Source: Macrotis lagotis
Lineage: Eukaryota; Chordata; Mammalia; Peramelemorphia; Peramelidae
Assembly: GCF_037893015.1 (NCBI RefSeq)
Contig: NC_133665.1
Location: 193,222,309-193,286,308 of the forward strand
DNA length: 64,000 nucleotides
Direction of reading: 5' to 3'
Under the pieces are notes generated by a model. It saw only the letters and a list, made by a program, of their open reading frames with translations. It was not told the DNA's origin and made no database searches. A program made the translations under genes and the position numbers. Positions 27,103 to 36,185 of the stretch are shown in pieces. Each line of letters begins with the position of its first letter. Position 1 is the stretch's first letter.

Positions 27103-30100
27103 CAGAGAGAGAGAAGAGAGGGAGAGAGAAGAGAGGGAAAGAGGGAGAGAGACAGAGAGAGAGAGACAGAGACAGAGACAGACACAGACACAGACACAGA
27201 GACAGAGAAGAGAGGGAGAGAGAAGAGAGGGAAAGAGGGAGAGAGAGAGAGACAGAGAGACAGAGAGACAGAGAGACAGAGACAGAGAGGCAGAGAGAGA
27301 GAGACAGAGAGACAGAGAGACAGAGAGACAGAGACAGAGAGACAGAGAGAAAGAGAGATAGTCTCTCCAGTTAGGCCATAAGCTTGAGGTCAAAGCCTCA
27401 TCTACTTCTGTCTGTATCTCCAGGGCTTAGATTGATTGATTGAATCAACATACTTAGATGGAAGGAGGTAGGGGACTTTCCAACAAAGGAGACTCTGAAG
27501 GAACAGCCAGAAAGGGAGGAGGCAAACTAGTCTCACAGAAACCAAGAGAAGTGAGTCCTAGGGAAAGGAGTTCTCTCCAAGAAGCTACAAAAAGCAGGGA
27601 TCAGGGTAGGCATCGAACCCATGGCTTCCTTTCTGAGGCACGTGAGTCTCCTCTGTGCCATTTAGATCCTTGAAGAGCTGCCCAAGCACCAGAGGAAATG
27701 ACTTGTCCAGGGTCCCACAGCCCAGATGTGTCCAAGGTGGGCCACTGAAATCAGTAGTGCTGTTTCCACTCTTTAGTTGAGTCTGGTTTAATAGCGCGCA
27801 CTCCCCAACCCGCCAGCTGATCTTTCCTGGGAACATTAAGATGACAACCGGCTAATTGCTCTCTGAAACCCAGTTGCAGCTTGCCCCAGTCCAAGCTAAT
27901 TCATTTCTCTCCCCCTCCTTATCCTCACCTCTCCCACCTCAATTACTGAATCCTGTAGGGAAATTATACCTGTGCCTTGGTTTCATGCAATTGGTAGGAA
28001 AATAGCCCAGCTGCTGTTTGTCTTTTCTTTTGAAGCAGAGAAGTTATTTTCCACCCAGCTTTCAACCATTTCCTTTGCTCCCATTGAGCCTAGGAGTTGC
28101 CTGGCTCTGGGGCCCGTCCCCTTTTCCAGAAAGAGGATTGTTTTGGGCAGGTGCATTCCATTCCAAGCCAGGGACCCTGCTCCTGCCCATCTCTCTCTGA
28201 GCCAGGAGGCTGCAGGTGGACCAGACAGAGCACCACTCCTGCTTCTGACTCTTATGACATGTGACCATAAGCAAATCACATCACTTCTCACTGAGACTCA
28301 GTTTCCTTGTATGTAAATAAGGAGAATATTATATTACCTTACAGAGACTGCCCCCAAAACCCATTCTTTGTTTAGAAATAATTTTTCCCCAATTTGGAAA
28401 GCCAGCATGACAAATGCCTTTTGCCTCTGTTCATAGAAATATAACCATCCCCATGGTTCTCAATTGCTTCTTTCTTATAGATTCATGGGACTAGAGCTGG
28501 GACGGTCCTATAAGGTCATCTAGTCCAACCCTCTCATTCTACAAATGAGGAAACTGAGGCCCAAGATGAAGGGACTCACCCAAATCAGCAAGTATTAAAA
28601 CTCCAGTCTATGATTAGATGAGGTTTTAAGCATGATCAAGGCTTGCATTGAGTTATATTTTCATGCACATCATACTTGGCTTCAATAGGTATTAGACCTG
28701 GTTCTCTCAGATAGTCATCCCTGAGGAGAGGCTGTCTAAAGGCCTTCATATCTAACAATTGGAGACATTCTTCATCATCTAATAATAGCTATCAGGGCTA
28801 GATAAGACTAGAATACAGAGAGTATGTTTGGGAATAGATGGATATTTCTGAAGCCAAAAGTTTTGGTCAGAAGAAAGAGAAAAATGTTGGCAGCGATAAG
28901 TATGCAGACTGGGATGGTTGTATTGAATCTGGGAATGTGAGACCATTTGGCAAAGTAAGTGAGACACTTATCATGAGAGCAGAATGACTGCAGTAGAGAA
29001 CTAGACTAAAAACTTAATCTTGGTGAGCAATAGAGGCATGAGAATCTGGTAGTCTTCCCTTCGAGGATGGGCCTAGACCTCATACCTCTCTGCCTTTCAT
29101 CATTTGATACCTAAAACTCTGTAAAGTATGGAACAATGAAGTTATCGTAAGGCTAGTCATGCTTCCCCTTCATTGTCCCAACCACATCATTCATCATTTT
29201 GGACTTGGAGGAAAGCTTGGGCATGAATCCTGCTTCAAAAGTTGCATCCGTCAATACACATTCATTTAGCGCCTATTCCATGCCAAATACTATGGTAGGT
29301 ATGGCATGTGCCAAGATGCTTCCCTTAGAAGACTGGCATTTGTATCACAGAGATAGATGTATGGATGTATGTATGGATGGATGGATGGATGGATGGATGG
29401 ATGGATGGATGGATGGATGGATGGATGGAGGATAAATAGATGGATAGCTATTAGGTACAATTAATCAGCAAGCATTTCTCAACCCCTTTGCTTCCGTCAT
29501 TGATTTAAGTGCTGGGAGTCCAAACACAAAAGTGGAAAAGCCTCTCCCTCAGGGAAAGTACATTCTAATGGGGTGGATAGCATATACTATGGAACAAGGA
29601 CAGGTAGGTACTAGCTGCATGCATGGGGGGAATCCTAGGAGGCTTCTCAGGAGGTGGTGTTTAAACTGAACCTTGAGGAAATCTATGGATTCTCTGAGGC
29701 CAAGGTGAGGAGGGAGTGTGGTGATGGGAGATGGCTGTGCCCTGAATGAGAGACAGAGAGATCCATTGGGCTGGATTCACAGTCTAGAATGGAAAGAAAT
29801 GTCCTGTGAAGCTGAAAAGATAGGGTGGGCCCAGGGAGGGAAGAACTTTCAAAATGAATTAGGGAGTTGATGTTGGATTCTCGCCTCAGGGTTAACTGTG
29901 TGGAGGCTGACATAGTCATATTCCTTCTTAAAGAAAATCACTTTGGCAGCTGCTCCAAAGATGGATGAGAGGGACAGGGGACGTAAACCAAGGACACCAT
30001 AGTCATGGTGACACCAAGTCAACAAGCACTGACCTTGTACCAGGCCCATACCGAGTGCCAAAGATACAAAGAAAGGTTACACAAGAAGTCCCTGCTCTCA

Positions 30101-31344
30101 AGGAGCCCGAGATCTAAACAGGGAGACAGTATCCAAAGCCACCAAAGATTCTCAATCCTGATTCTGTATTCTATATTCAGGTTAAAATGCAACTAATCAA
30201 GAGAAGGAAGGTCCTAGAATTAGGCCTTCTAGAAGAAGACTGGATTGGAGGTGGGATCTAAGGGAAGTTGGGGAGGCCATGAGGTAGAGATGAGGGGGGC
30301 AAGAATTCCAGAAGAGGAGGCCAGCTGATGGCTGGAGTCAGGAGATGAGTGACTGTGTTGGAGGAGCAAGGAGAGGACTGGAAAGGCAGGAAGGAGTTGG
30401 GTCATGAAGGGCATTAAAAGCTCGGCAGGGGCATTTCTTTGATCCTAGGGGAAGCATAGAGTTCATTGAGAGGCTTTACGGAGCTAACTAAATGGAGGGA
30501 GATCCGAGGTCGATAAGGATAAGGGGCAAAGAGGGGTAGGTGACCAAGTCAAAGGAGAAAAGGGAACAGGCACTAGAGATGTGATGTAAGGAGAAAGGAC
30601 AGACCTTGGCAAATGATTGGCTATAGTGTTGAGGGTGTCCGTTGGGGCAAGAGAAGGTAAGAGCTGACCCCTGAGTGGTGAGTTGGGTGACTGGGAGGAT
30701 GGTGGTAGCCTTGATGGTCATAGGCGATTGGGATGAGGAGGTTTGGGGTGAAAGGTAATGAGTTCAGGATTGCCTACCTAGCTCACAGAGCCATACAATT
30801 CAAATAACAATATTAAAGATGAAAAATCAAGTAAGGATCATCCAAAATGAAGAAGAGAAGGCTCAGGGTGGTAAGTAGCTGAGCTCAGGCATCAGAAGGG
30901 ATCGATGTGGATCACTGTGCCTCATGCCAAAGTTTCTGAGGCCAATGTGGGTTCTGTGGGAAAGCTCTCCTGGTGGAAGGGGCAGCCTTGGGGATCCCAT
31001 CTCCCCGGGAGTTTTAAGACAAACCTGAATGACCAGCACTGCATTGGGTTGGTCATAGTGGTGACTCCTTGGGGAAAGGTCATGGATTTGATGGCCGTTG
31101 AAAACCATCCTTCAGAAATTGAAAAAAAGAGCATCTGATGACTCCCAAGCCAAGACGATGTTGCTTAGGGAAAACACAGTCAAAAGCCAAGTATGACTCT
31201 GCTTCTCTCTCACAGGTAACTTCACGGCTAAGTGCTAAGTTCTTCTGGGAGAAAGTCCTTCAGCAATGGCCCCATGTCCTTGGAAAGGAGAATCCATTCA
31301 ATGATCAGATTGAGCACCTCTTTGGAGACCAAGGAGGTCATTGA
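3615..31344 (+). CDS. AOAH: Acyloxyacyl hydrolase, 3' ten coding exons (partial gene)
   Basis: AOAH is a secreted/lysosomal SGNH-family lipase that deacylates lipopolysaccharide in phagocytes. Coding exons, each bounded by AG/GT except the last, are 3615-3706, 12774-12856, 17350-17386, 18239-18313, 21705-21877, 23553-23611, 23704-23763, 24148-24244, 24740-24816 and 31216-31344. Joined they total 882 nt in one frame: 293 residues plus TGA, corresponding to about residue 283 to the end of the 575-residue human protein. Visible family marks are [17 protein letters not shown], the SGNH block-III-like GND in [10 protein letters not shown], and the block-V Asp/His in VDGFHPNE. Four N-glycosylation sequons are seen (NST, NIS, NDS, NET). 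The exon with the catalytic GDSAG serine must lie upstream of the window. No frameshift or stop is present, so the locus looks functional. The assignment is by remembered similarity to human AOAH and is very secure; exon edges rest on splice sites and phase. Confidence 0.96.
3758..3818. repeat. (CA)n followed by (GA)n
   Basis: Uninterrupted CA dinucleotides pass into GA at about 3802, only 52 bp downstream of an AOAH exon donor. Confidence 0.97.
4105..4310. repeat. Old SINE/MIR composite
   Basis: cagcaaacatttattaagca is followed by MIR in reverse (cagatgaggaaattgaggcc, gagtgacttgcccaaagtca, ggatttgaaccc). Confidence 0.7.
4459..4520. repeat. (GA)n-rich simple repeat
   Basis: Purine-only GA run with interspersed CAGA units. 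Confidence 0.95.
5140..5265 (+). repeat. Old tRNA-derived SINE
   Basis: Contains gagctcaaatctgacctcag, acacttacttgctgtatgac and cttggacaggtcacttcacc, a diverged copy of the marsupial SINE/MIR body. Confidence 0.8.
5690..5835. repeat. CR1/L3-like fragment
   Basis: Tttagtgacagggagctcat and neighbouring words resemble L3 sequence. Weak. Confidence 0.35.
7190..7320 (+). repeat. Old SINE with TTTATTAAGCA motif
   Basis: Aacatttattaagcattcgg, gctggggatacaaacagaag and ccctccaggagcttacattc give the usual order of this marsupial family. Confidence 0.65.
7486..7517. repeat. (CA)n microsatellite
   Basis: About 15 uninterrupted CA units. Confidence 0.95.
7675..7803. repeat. Polypurine GA/GGA tract
   Basis: About 130 bp almost wholly purine on the + strand. 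Confidence 0.9.
9560..11330. repeat. Probable CR1/L3-type LINE remnant
   Basis: Non-coding sequence with gaaaactgaagcaagatact, gagcaactctgccttctctt and ttatatcactttcatttatc, phrases I associate with L3/CR1 non-coding parts. A (TTTG)n patch sits at about 10615-10645. Orientation and edges unclear. Confidence 0.4.
11654..11841. repeat. Long (CA)n with CATA/CTCA interruptions
   Basis: About 188 bp of CA with imperfect units in the middle and pure runs at both ends. Confidence 0.97.
12034..12175 (+). mobile_element. Young marsupial tRNA-derived SINE
   Basis: Full copy from ggggcagctaggtgg to an A tail. Flanked by a perfect 16-bp duplication aagatgcacaggtgag at 12018-12033 and 12176-12191. Confidence 0.95.
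12774..12856 (+). CDS. AOAH: AOAH coding exon
   Basis: The start after tttcag at 12773 is chosen because it is the only nearby AG that keeps phase with the previous exon; the next AG, at 12781, breaks it. It encodes [19 protein letters not shown] (human [19 protein letters not shown]) and ends AAT G before gtaagt. NIS is a predicted glycosylation sequon. Confidence 0.93.
13630..13770 (+). repeat. Old tRNA-derived SINE
   Basis: Gcaggaagacctgagttcaa, cttactagttgtgcaagtca and ctcatctgtacaatgaaggg. Confidence 0.85.
14030..14284. repeat. (CT)n / TCTG / TG compound microsatellite
   Basis: About 250 bp of pyrimidine repeat with TCTG and TG blocks. It yields several spurious Leu/Ser/Cys ORFs. Confidence 0.95.
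14440..14640 (+). repeat. L2 LINE 3' fragment
   Basis: Aggccagaccatgtcactcc, ctccagtggctccctttggc and accttcaaagccctcatgaa follow the L2 order. Confidence 0.85.
15172..15317 (-). mobile_element. Young marsupial SINE, reverse
   Basis: T-rich tail first, then the reverse-complement SINE to ccacctagccgcccc. Target duplication taaaacaat-r-g-r-ttc at 15157-15171 and 15318-15332 (two mismatches). Confidence 0.93.
15340..16200 (+). repeat. L1/HAL1 ORF1-like LINE remnant
   Basis: A-rich sequence. One frame reads [20 protein letters not shown], like the ORF1 RRM-region pattern (ERNPK..TPRHIIVKF), followed by a Lys/Gln-rich part. Upstream, frames resemble a coiled coil ([26 protein letters not shown]). 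Multiple frameshifts and stops, so not functional. Confidence 0.55.
17040..17240 (+). repeat. MIR-type SINE, old
   Basis: Gttgggaaaacctgagtttg, gagtaggtcacttaacttcc and cctacctcaatggggcattg. Confidence 0.75.
17350..17386 (+). CDS. AOAH: AOAH short coding exon (37 nt)
   Basis: A 37-nt exon between ccag and gtgagt. It encodes [13 protein letters not shown] across the junctions, matching human GASSRNLKKFIES. Its length keeps phase (2 + 33 + 2), and it is too short to show in an ORF scan. Confidence 0.9.
17674..17839 (+). mobile_element. Young marsupial SINE
   Basis: ggggcagctaggtggcagag to an A-rich tail. Duplication aaggagactgg at 17663-17673 and 17840-17850. It lies 287 bp after an AOAH exon. 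Confidence 0.94.
17886..17945. repeat. (CT)n microsatellite
   Basis: About 30 uninterrupted CT units, just beyond the SINE. Confidence 0.97.
18239..18313 (+). CDS. AOAH: AOAH coding exon with GND oxyanion motif
   Basis: Acceptor tttatcag, donor gtgagt. It encodes [20 protein letters not shown] followed by NDVCNE, matching the human SLSRNKVLDYPAIVIYAMIG / NDVC stretch. The GND tripeptide resembles SGNH block III, which helps form the oxyanion hole in this superfamily. Confidence 0.95.
18314..21704 (+). other. AOAH: AOAH intron, 3.4 kb
   Basis: Contains reverse MIR pieces near 18430-18530 and 19035-19140, a MIR/TTTATTA composite near 20600-20790 and a young SINE at 21271-21442. The rest, including 19200-20590, shows nothing recognisable. 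Confidence 0.55.
21271..21442 (-). mobile_element. Marsupial SINE, reverse
   Basis: T tail, then aaagtgacttggacaaggtc to ctccacctagctgccc. The end is extended by a second cacaccatctagctgcccc, a small duplication of the SINE head. Target duplication tctgctgg-r-at at 21261 and 21443. Confidence 0.9.
21705..21877 (+). CDS. AOAH: AOAH coding exon
   Basis: Acceptor catcaacag, donor gtaaac. The exon encodes [20 protein letters not shown] and later [19 protein letters not shown] plus [13 protein letters not shown], closely matching human AOAH. The cysteine in VVLCGL is tyrosine in the human protein. NDS is a potential glycosylation sequon. Confidence 0.96.
21878..23552 (+). other. AOAH: AOAH intron, 1.7 kb
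   Basis: Holds an old SINE with ataaatgtatgttaagcacc at 22455-22575, a 17-base C run at 22872-22888 and a GT/GC simple repeat near 23011-23090. No exon seen. Confidence 0.6.
23553..23611 (+). CDS. AOAH: AOAH coding exon
   Basis: Acceptor gtcttctag, donor gtgagc. It completes the split glycine codon and encodes [19 protein letters not shown], matching human QLNKDMTYAQLYSFLNCLQ. Confidence 0.95.
23704..23763 (+). CDS. AOAH: AOAH coding exon
   Basis: Sixty nt, phase 0, between catctgcag and gtaccc. It encodes [20 protein letters not shown] (human VSPCHGWMSSNKTLRTLTSE). NET is a predicted glycosylation sequon; the human sequence has NKT at the same place. The intron before it is only 92 nt. Confidence 0.95.
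23887..24020. repeat. (TA)n then (GGAA)n simple repeats
   Basis: TA/CATA run to about 23960, followed by GA/GGAA purine sequence, within a 384-bp AOAH intron. Confidence 0.93.
24148..24244 (+). CDS. AOAH: AOAH coding exon
   Basis: Acceptor catttgcag, donor gtaagt. It encodes [20 protein letters not shown] and [12 protein letters not shown], matching the human RAEQLSNTLKKIAASEKFTN region. Confidence 0.95.
24740..24816 (+). CDS. AOAH: AOAH coding exon with catalytic Asp/His block
   Basis: Acceptor ctccacag, donor gtgagg. It encodes [20 protein letters not shown] and HPNE. The Asp and His of VDGFHPNE form the family's block V and, by homology, the Asp and His of the catalytic triad. Confidence 0.96.
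25620..25815 (-). repeat. MIR-type SINE, reverse
   Basis: Tatgaggagaccgaggcacg, agttaagtgacttccacagg and ggatcacacggctagtgagc. Confidence 0.85.
26628..26721. repeat. (GA)n tract
   Basis: About 94 bp GA with CAGA units. Confidence 0.96.
26725..26915 (-). repeat. RTE-clade LINE 3' fragment, reverse
   Basis: Shares wording with the better copy at 39040-39560 (catcactatg, gtggctgatcag, cttggaa), including the end region with caggcacaaataatccatgc. Confidence 0.55.
27041..27359. repeat. Long polypurine GA/CAGA tract
   Basis: About 320 bp of GA, CAGA and GGGA units, with a 40-bp block (gaagagagggagagagaaga) present twice, near 27112 and 27207. Confidence 0.95.
29357..29448. repeat. (GGAT)n microsatellite
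   Basis: About 17 near-perfect GGAT units flanked by GTAT and GATA variants. Confidence 0.95.
31216..31344 (+). CDS. AOAH: AOAH terminal coding exon with stop
   Basis: Acceptor tctctcacag, stop TGA at 31342-31344. It encodes [20 protein letters not shown], then [20 protein letters not shown] and GH. The C-terminal half is near-identical to human; the first eight residues (VTSRLSAK against human VALLLLAD) are unusually diverged. The preceding intron is 6.4 kb. Confidence 0.95.
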   Translation, partial: VTSRLSAKFFWEKVLQQWPHVLGKENPFNDQIEHLFGDQGGH

Positions 31345-31600
31345 GTGCTGGGGACACCTCGGAGAGCACTTCCTCTGACTTCAGGAAGCTTAGAAACAGC
31401 TTCCCTTTACCTTTGCCCTTAATCAAAATTAATATATACCGGGGACAGCTAGGTGGCACAGTGAATAGAGCACTGGCTCTGGAATCAGGAGGACCTGAGC
31501 TCAAATCCACCCTCACATACTTAATTACCTAGCTGTGTGACCTAGGGCAAGTCACTTAACCCCATTGCCTTAAATAAAAATGAATGGATACCAATGGAGC
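31345..31600 (+). promoter_or_regulatory. AOAH: Candidate AOAH 3' UTR and polyadenylation region
   Basis: After the stop codon about 95 nt of unique sequence run into a SINE (31441-31576). I see no AATAAA or ATTAAA before the SINE. The first AATAAA is at 31573-31578, formed by the SINE tail and the repeated target sequence. That this is the used signal is inference. Confidence 0.4.
31441..31576 (+). mobile_element. Marsupial SINE in AOAH 3' flank
   Basis: ggggacagctaggtggcaca to cttaaccccattgcctta. Target duplication aaaatdaatdkatacc (31425-31440, 31577-31592) with mismatches. Starts 97 bp after the AOAH stop and supplies the first downstream AATAAA. Confidence 0.9.
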
Positions 31601-31654
31601 CAGGAGCAGCATGCCCTGAGTCATACAATAGCATCTTCATTGTGCAGCCAGCTC

Positions 31655-32990
31655 TTCTCTGTATTCTCTGGGGATCTCATCAGCTCCCATTATCCAATAA
31701 TCAGGTCTAGACTAGTGATGCTCAAGTGGGCATATGTGACCCAACTTACTTCTCTCCAGCTCTGAACCACCAGTTGCCTATGGGTCTCTCCCATTGGTTG
31801 TTCCACAAACATCCCAATTCATATAGTGGGAAAATCTAATGTCTGTTCTCCAACTGGACAATTCTGGCATTGCCTAAAACTCATTTCAGCTTCCCTCCTA
31901 AAAGCATCACTCCTACAAACTCCCCTATTTCTGTTGAACCCCAGAGAGAATGCATGACCAGGGCACCAAGTCAGCAAGTCCTTCATTCAAATCTCATCTC
32001 AAACACTGGGCATGTCCTTTCCTCTCTATGGGGCTGTTTCCTCATCTGTACAATGAGAGGCTTGGCTCAATGATATTATTTAGTGTTCCTTCCAGCCCTA
32101 GAGATAGGATCCTTCCAGTTGGCCAGTTTCAAAGATTCAGTCAGTCCTGGCTCTTTTCTCTAGCTCACCCACCATGTCTAATTGATTGCCAAGTTCTGAT
32201 GATCCAGCCTCCACAACATTTCTTGCATCCCAACCCTGATCTCCACTAAACACAGCCACCACCTCCATTCAGACCCTCGTCACCTCACACCTGGAATATT
32301 GCAATGGCCTTTTCATTGGTCTCCCTGCCGTAAATCCCTCCCCTCCCCAGTCCAACCTCTGCTCAGCTGCCAAGATGACCTTGCTAAGGCACAAGAGCTG
32401 GATGTGCTATCTCTCTAGTCAGAAAGCTGTAATGCACATGCCAACCCTTCTGTCTGGCATTTGAAACCATTCCCTATCTGGCCTGAGACTTTCTTTTCCA
32501 GACTTGATGCCCATGACTTTTCTCTATGGTGTTCCGTCCAAACTGGCCTGTCTGCTACTCCTTGGTTCTGACATTCATTCTCCCCTCTCCCCTCTGCCTT
32601 TACTGGTCATCCCCTCTGCCTGGAATGGCTGCCTTCTCAGGTGCCCCTTGTTAGGATCTCGGGCATCCTTCAAGGCTCAGCCTGGGTAGAAGATCTTCCA
32701 TGAAATTGTTCCTAATCTGCCTGCCCTGGCCATCCCTTCCTCAGGGGTGTGCCCAGGGCTGGACCCCCACCTGCTAGCATGCCACACTTCTCTCAATGTG
32801 TAGCGCTGGCACTGCCCCTGGCGGCCTTTCCTGATCTTCCCCTGGCTCAGCAGTTAGTGGAACTGTCCTCCTCTTGAAATGACATCCTAGAACTTTGGAT
32901 TTCTCTTCTGTGCTCCCACCATGTATTTTTCCATTAGAACAGAAGCTCATTCAGGGCAAGGACCACTTCCTTTTCGTCTTACTTACAAGG
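31655..32990 (+). repeat. L2 LINE, ORF2 end plus 3' region, with old SINE inside
   Basis: ctcatcagctcccattatcc, tgattgccaagttctgatga, cctcgtcacctcacacctgg, ttgcaatggccttttcattg and gcatccttcaaggctcagcc appear in L2 order over 1.3 kb. An old SINE (about 31960-32115; tctcatctcaaacactgggc, cctcatctgtacaatgagag) splits it. Confidence 0.88.
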
Positions 32991-33215
32991 CTGCTAGTAG
33001 TACAGTGGATAGAGCCTAGAATCAGGAAGACCTGAATTCAAGTCTGGTCTCAGATACTTTCTAGCTGTTGGCCCTGGGCAGTTCTCTTCCCTTCTTCTGT
33101 TTGCCTCAGTTTCCTCAACTCAAATAGAGATAATAAGAATATGCATCTCATAGGCCTGTTGTGAGGAAGCCCTTGGTATGTATGGCACAGGCACATAGTA
33201 GGTGCCAAATTGTAT
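32990..33215 (+). repeat. Old tRNA-derived SINE
   Basis: Gtacagtggatagagcctag, cctgaattcaagtctggtct, ggccctgggcagttctcttc and a 3' cacatagtaggtgcc. Confidence 0.85.
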
Positions 33216-35033
33216 TTATTCCTTTCCCCAATTCAAAGCATTTAATCCATCTTCACTGACTGTAACTAAACTGAAGGGAGGCCATATTTTTATCTAACTG
33301 AGTGGATTTTCTCATAAGAATAAGGAAATAAAAAAGCCTCCCCGTGATGCCAGACTGCAGCATTTGCACGTCCCCAACTGGATGGAGCACTGGCTGAACC
33401 GTTAGAAGATTCCAATGCCTTTTTTCATCCCGATTGTGCCTTGAATGTTGATTTAGCTGACAGGACTCCCCTCCTCAGTAGGAACTGGCTCAGAGCCCTC
33501 CAGGCAGAGTCAGTCCTACCACCAAAGCCCTTTTCCATTGGGCCTTAGGTCTAGAAACAAAGGGGAAATGGCTCACAGGAAGTTATCATGGTGGAGGATC
33601 ACCTAGAGCCCAAGCTGCTAGATGGCAGAAGCAGCAGAGGGATGCCTGGGGCCATGTTTCCTTGAGGACAGCACCCCCACCTGGTCTCATCAAGAACAGC
33701 ACCAGAGCCCTTCCATGCACAGAACAGTTAGCTATGGCATTTGTTCCTTCAGCCTCCCTCCTGGACAGTTGTGGCTTTTGTCCCCACTGTCTCAAGACAT
33801 GGGACCAGGGAGCAAGGACAAGACCCCAACAGTGTTAGGATGGTCCAAACCTCAAAGTCAGGTCTCCACTAGGGATGTCACTTTGACAGGACCTGTTGGA
33901 ATTCTAGATCCAGTACGTAAATTAAGGGAGGCTGATGGGAAACGGTCCCAGGTGCTTCCCAGTTGATAGCAGCATCTTTGGAAATGAATCTTCCATAGAA
34001 ACTTTCTGTCCTCCTCTTACCCTAGAACCGCAAGAATGCTCTAAGGAGCATCCCCAAGGGTTAGGACCTTGGTAACACACTAGCCTGACCCCAGACCCCC
34101 AAGAGCTGAAGATCATTCTCAAAGAGTAAGGAATATTGGCACAACCGCTTGTTTTCATCCATGTCCTCTGAGACTAGGAGAGTCAGAATAGGGATTTCAG
34201 GTCAAACATCTCTGGCTTCCTCAGTCTTCAACTGATTTCACCCAGCACCTCCCTGAAACAGTAAGAGCCATTAAATTACCCGGTTTTGGAGGGGGTTAAG
34301 AAAGACAGCTCGCGAGGGTTCACACAATAGTTTCTCGGACAAATATTCCTCAATTTTAAGGGGCTTTGCCTATTCTTATCAAAAACCAAGTTAATGAGCC
34401 CTCTCTGGTACTTTGCCTTCAATCATGAACAAAGGATTCAATGAGGTTATAGCAAAGGGATTTACTGAAAAAGCATAGTAAGAAAAAATCACAATAAAAT
34501 ATTTTTTACATAAAACATCAGTGGGAAGAATAAAACACTCTTGTTCCTATGTGCCTGGGTTCCAATCTTCCCTGAGGTTTTGTGTGAAAAATGTTTGTGT
34601 GCTGGGGTGTGTAGCGCATCTCATCTTTGTGGGAGTCGGGAGGGGCCAAAAAGCTGTTTATGTGACCCCACCCATTCATGAGCTCCAGACTGGAAGTCTT
34701 GGGAAAGGTCAGGAGATGGGGTGAGATTTTTCGTATGGATATGTAGCTCAACACTTCCCCAGTGATAGGTTCACAGGTTTTGTCCTAGAAGTATTTCTGG
34801 TTCATCCTTCCACTCCATCTGAGTTTCCCATGGAGCCAATCTACCTTTCTTTCCCATTCAGATGCTAGGTTGGGTACCAGAGAACTGAGAGGGAGGTATG
34901 CTTGCAGCCCTCTCTCAGCCCAGCATCATTATTGTTGTTGCTGCTACGGTAGCATCTGAGATGCCATTGGCTATGATGGGACCAATCAGCTCTGAATCCT
35001 GGGGCAGTAATGCAAGCTTCCAGCCTAGGTTTC
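33216..35033. other. Intergenic, no gene recognised
   Basis: Between AOAH and ANLN. No homology, long conserved-looking ORF or clear repeat seen. Confidence 0.5.
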
Positions 35034-35182
35034 TTTTATTTTTTTTTATTTAAGGCAATAGGATTAAGTGACCTGCCCAAGGTCACACAGCTAGGCAATT
35101 ATTAAGTGTCTGAGGTTGGATTTGAACTCAGGTCCTGACTCCAGAGCCGATGCTCTATCCACTACACCACCTAGCTGCCCCT
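35034..35182 (-). mobile_element. Young marsupial SINE, reverse
   Basis: T-rich tail to ccacctagctgcccc. Duplication cagccwaggtttc at 35021-35033 and 35183-35195. Confidence 0.94.
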
Positions 35183-35195
35183 CAGCCAAGGTTTC

Positions 35196-36173
35196 AAGGG
35201 ATGTTCCTTCCCAAGTGAGCTCCAGAGCATGGGAATCAGAGTTAGGAGGGAGGGTAAGCAGAAGGGAGCATCACACCTATGACACATGTTCCTGCATGCA
35301 CAACATACATGTGTGGCATGTGTGTGTCTACATGCACACACATACATTTTCACATAGGTAAACTTTTCTATTTCAAAAAATTTTTAAATTTAAAAAGAAA
35401 ATTGTTTGAGCCTGTTTTTTATAAATAAAGTTGGTTAAGGGCAGGTTTCTCAAATATGTGTTGAGTGGAGACATCAAGATTTTCAGGAAGTTTCCATTTC
35501 AGAGAGATCATCAGGGATGCAAGATGGCAGGAAGGTCTTGTAGGTTGTAGACTGAGTGCCCTCTGCTGGGCAATGGGCATGCAGCAGCCTTTGGGAACTC
35601 CCACTGTATCCACATCGAAGATACTCAGAGAAAAAGCAGCAAAGGCTGTGCCAACCTGCTGGCCAAATGGCATATCGTACCCATCACTAGTTAATTAACT
35701 GGTTGATTGATTGACAGCCTGATGTTCTGGAGGTGGCAGAGGGAGCCAGGGGCAGGCTGCTGTTCCTTCTGCAGCACCACCAGAGGACATGGCCCCATTG
35801 CTTCACTCTCCTCTTTCCTTCAACAGGGAGGCCACTTCTTCATGAAGAAGAATGGGTTCAACTGCTTCTCTTTTAAGCCCAAAGCCCAGAGGTTTTTAGT
35901 TACAGATCTTTGAGTAAGGCTTATCCCTCACACCCCCTGTCATTGGACTAGGAAACAGTCTTAAGTGGCTTCTGCTTCCATAGAGGGATAAGGGACATCT
36001 GGCCAGGCTCAAAGACTGACCTACCAGAGAGATTTTCTCACCTGGGGATTTCTCATCTCTGGTTTCAAGGCTAGTCTCTGCTAATTTGTACTTCGGCTTA
36101 CATCTCATTTTTAACTGTATCTTCCCAGTGACTAAAATCAGGCTCTGTCAAAAATTATCTAATCTATGGTTAC
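35196..36173. other. Intergenic, no gene recognised
   Basis: Contains a short CA/CATG-rich patch near 35280-35350; otherwise nothing recognisable. Confidence 0.5.
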
Positions 36174-36185
36174 AAATTTCTCACG

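Larger units (their letters stand above)
24817..31215 (+). other. AOAH: AOAH last intron, 6.4 kb
   Basis: Contains reverse MIR at 25620-25815, RTE LINE at 26725-26915, two GA tracts, MIR pieces near 27640-27740, 28225-28350 and 28490-28600, GGAT repeats and purine-rich decayed repeat of unresolved family at 29560-30740. No exon seen. Confidence 0.6.

Noticed and set aside
27016-27393. Arg/Glu and Leu/Ser ORFs on both strands
   Set aside because: Simple GA repeat translated in several frames.
29357-29448. Short-period array that could suggest CRISPR
   Set aside because: Pure GGAT tetranucleotide with no spacers, in mammalian DNA.
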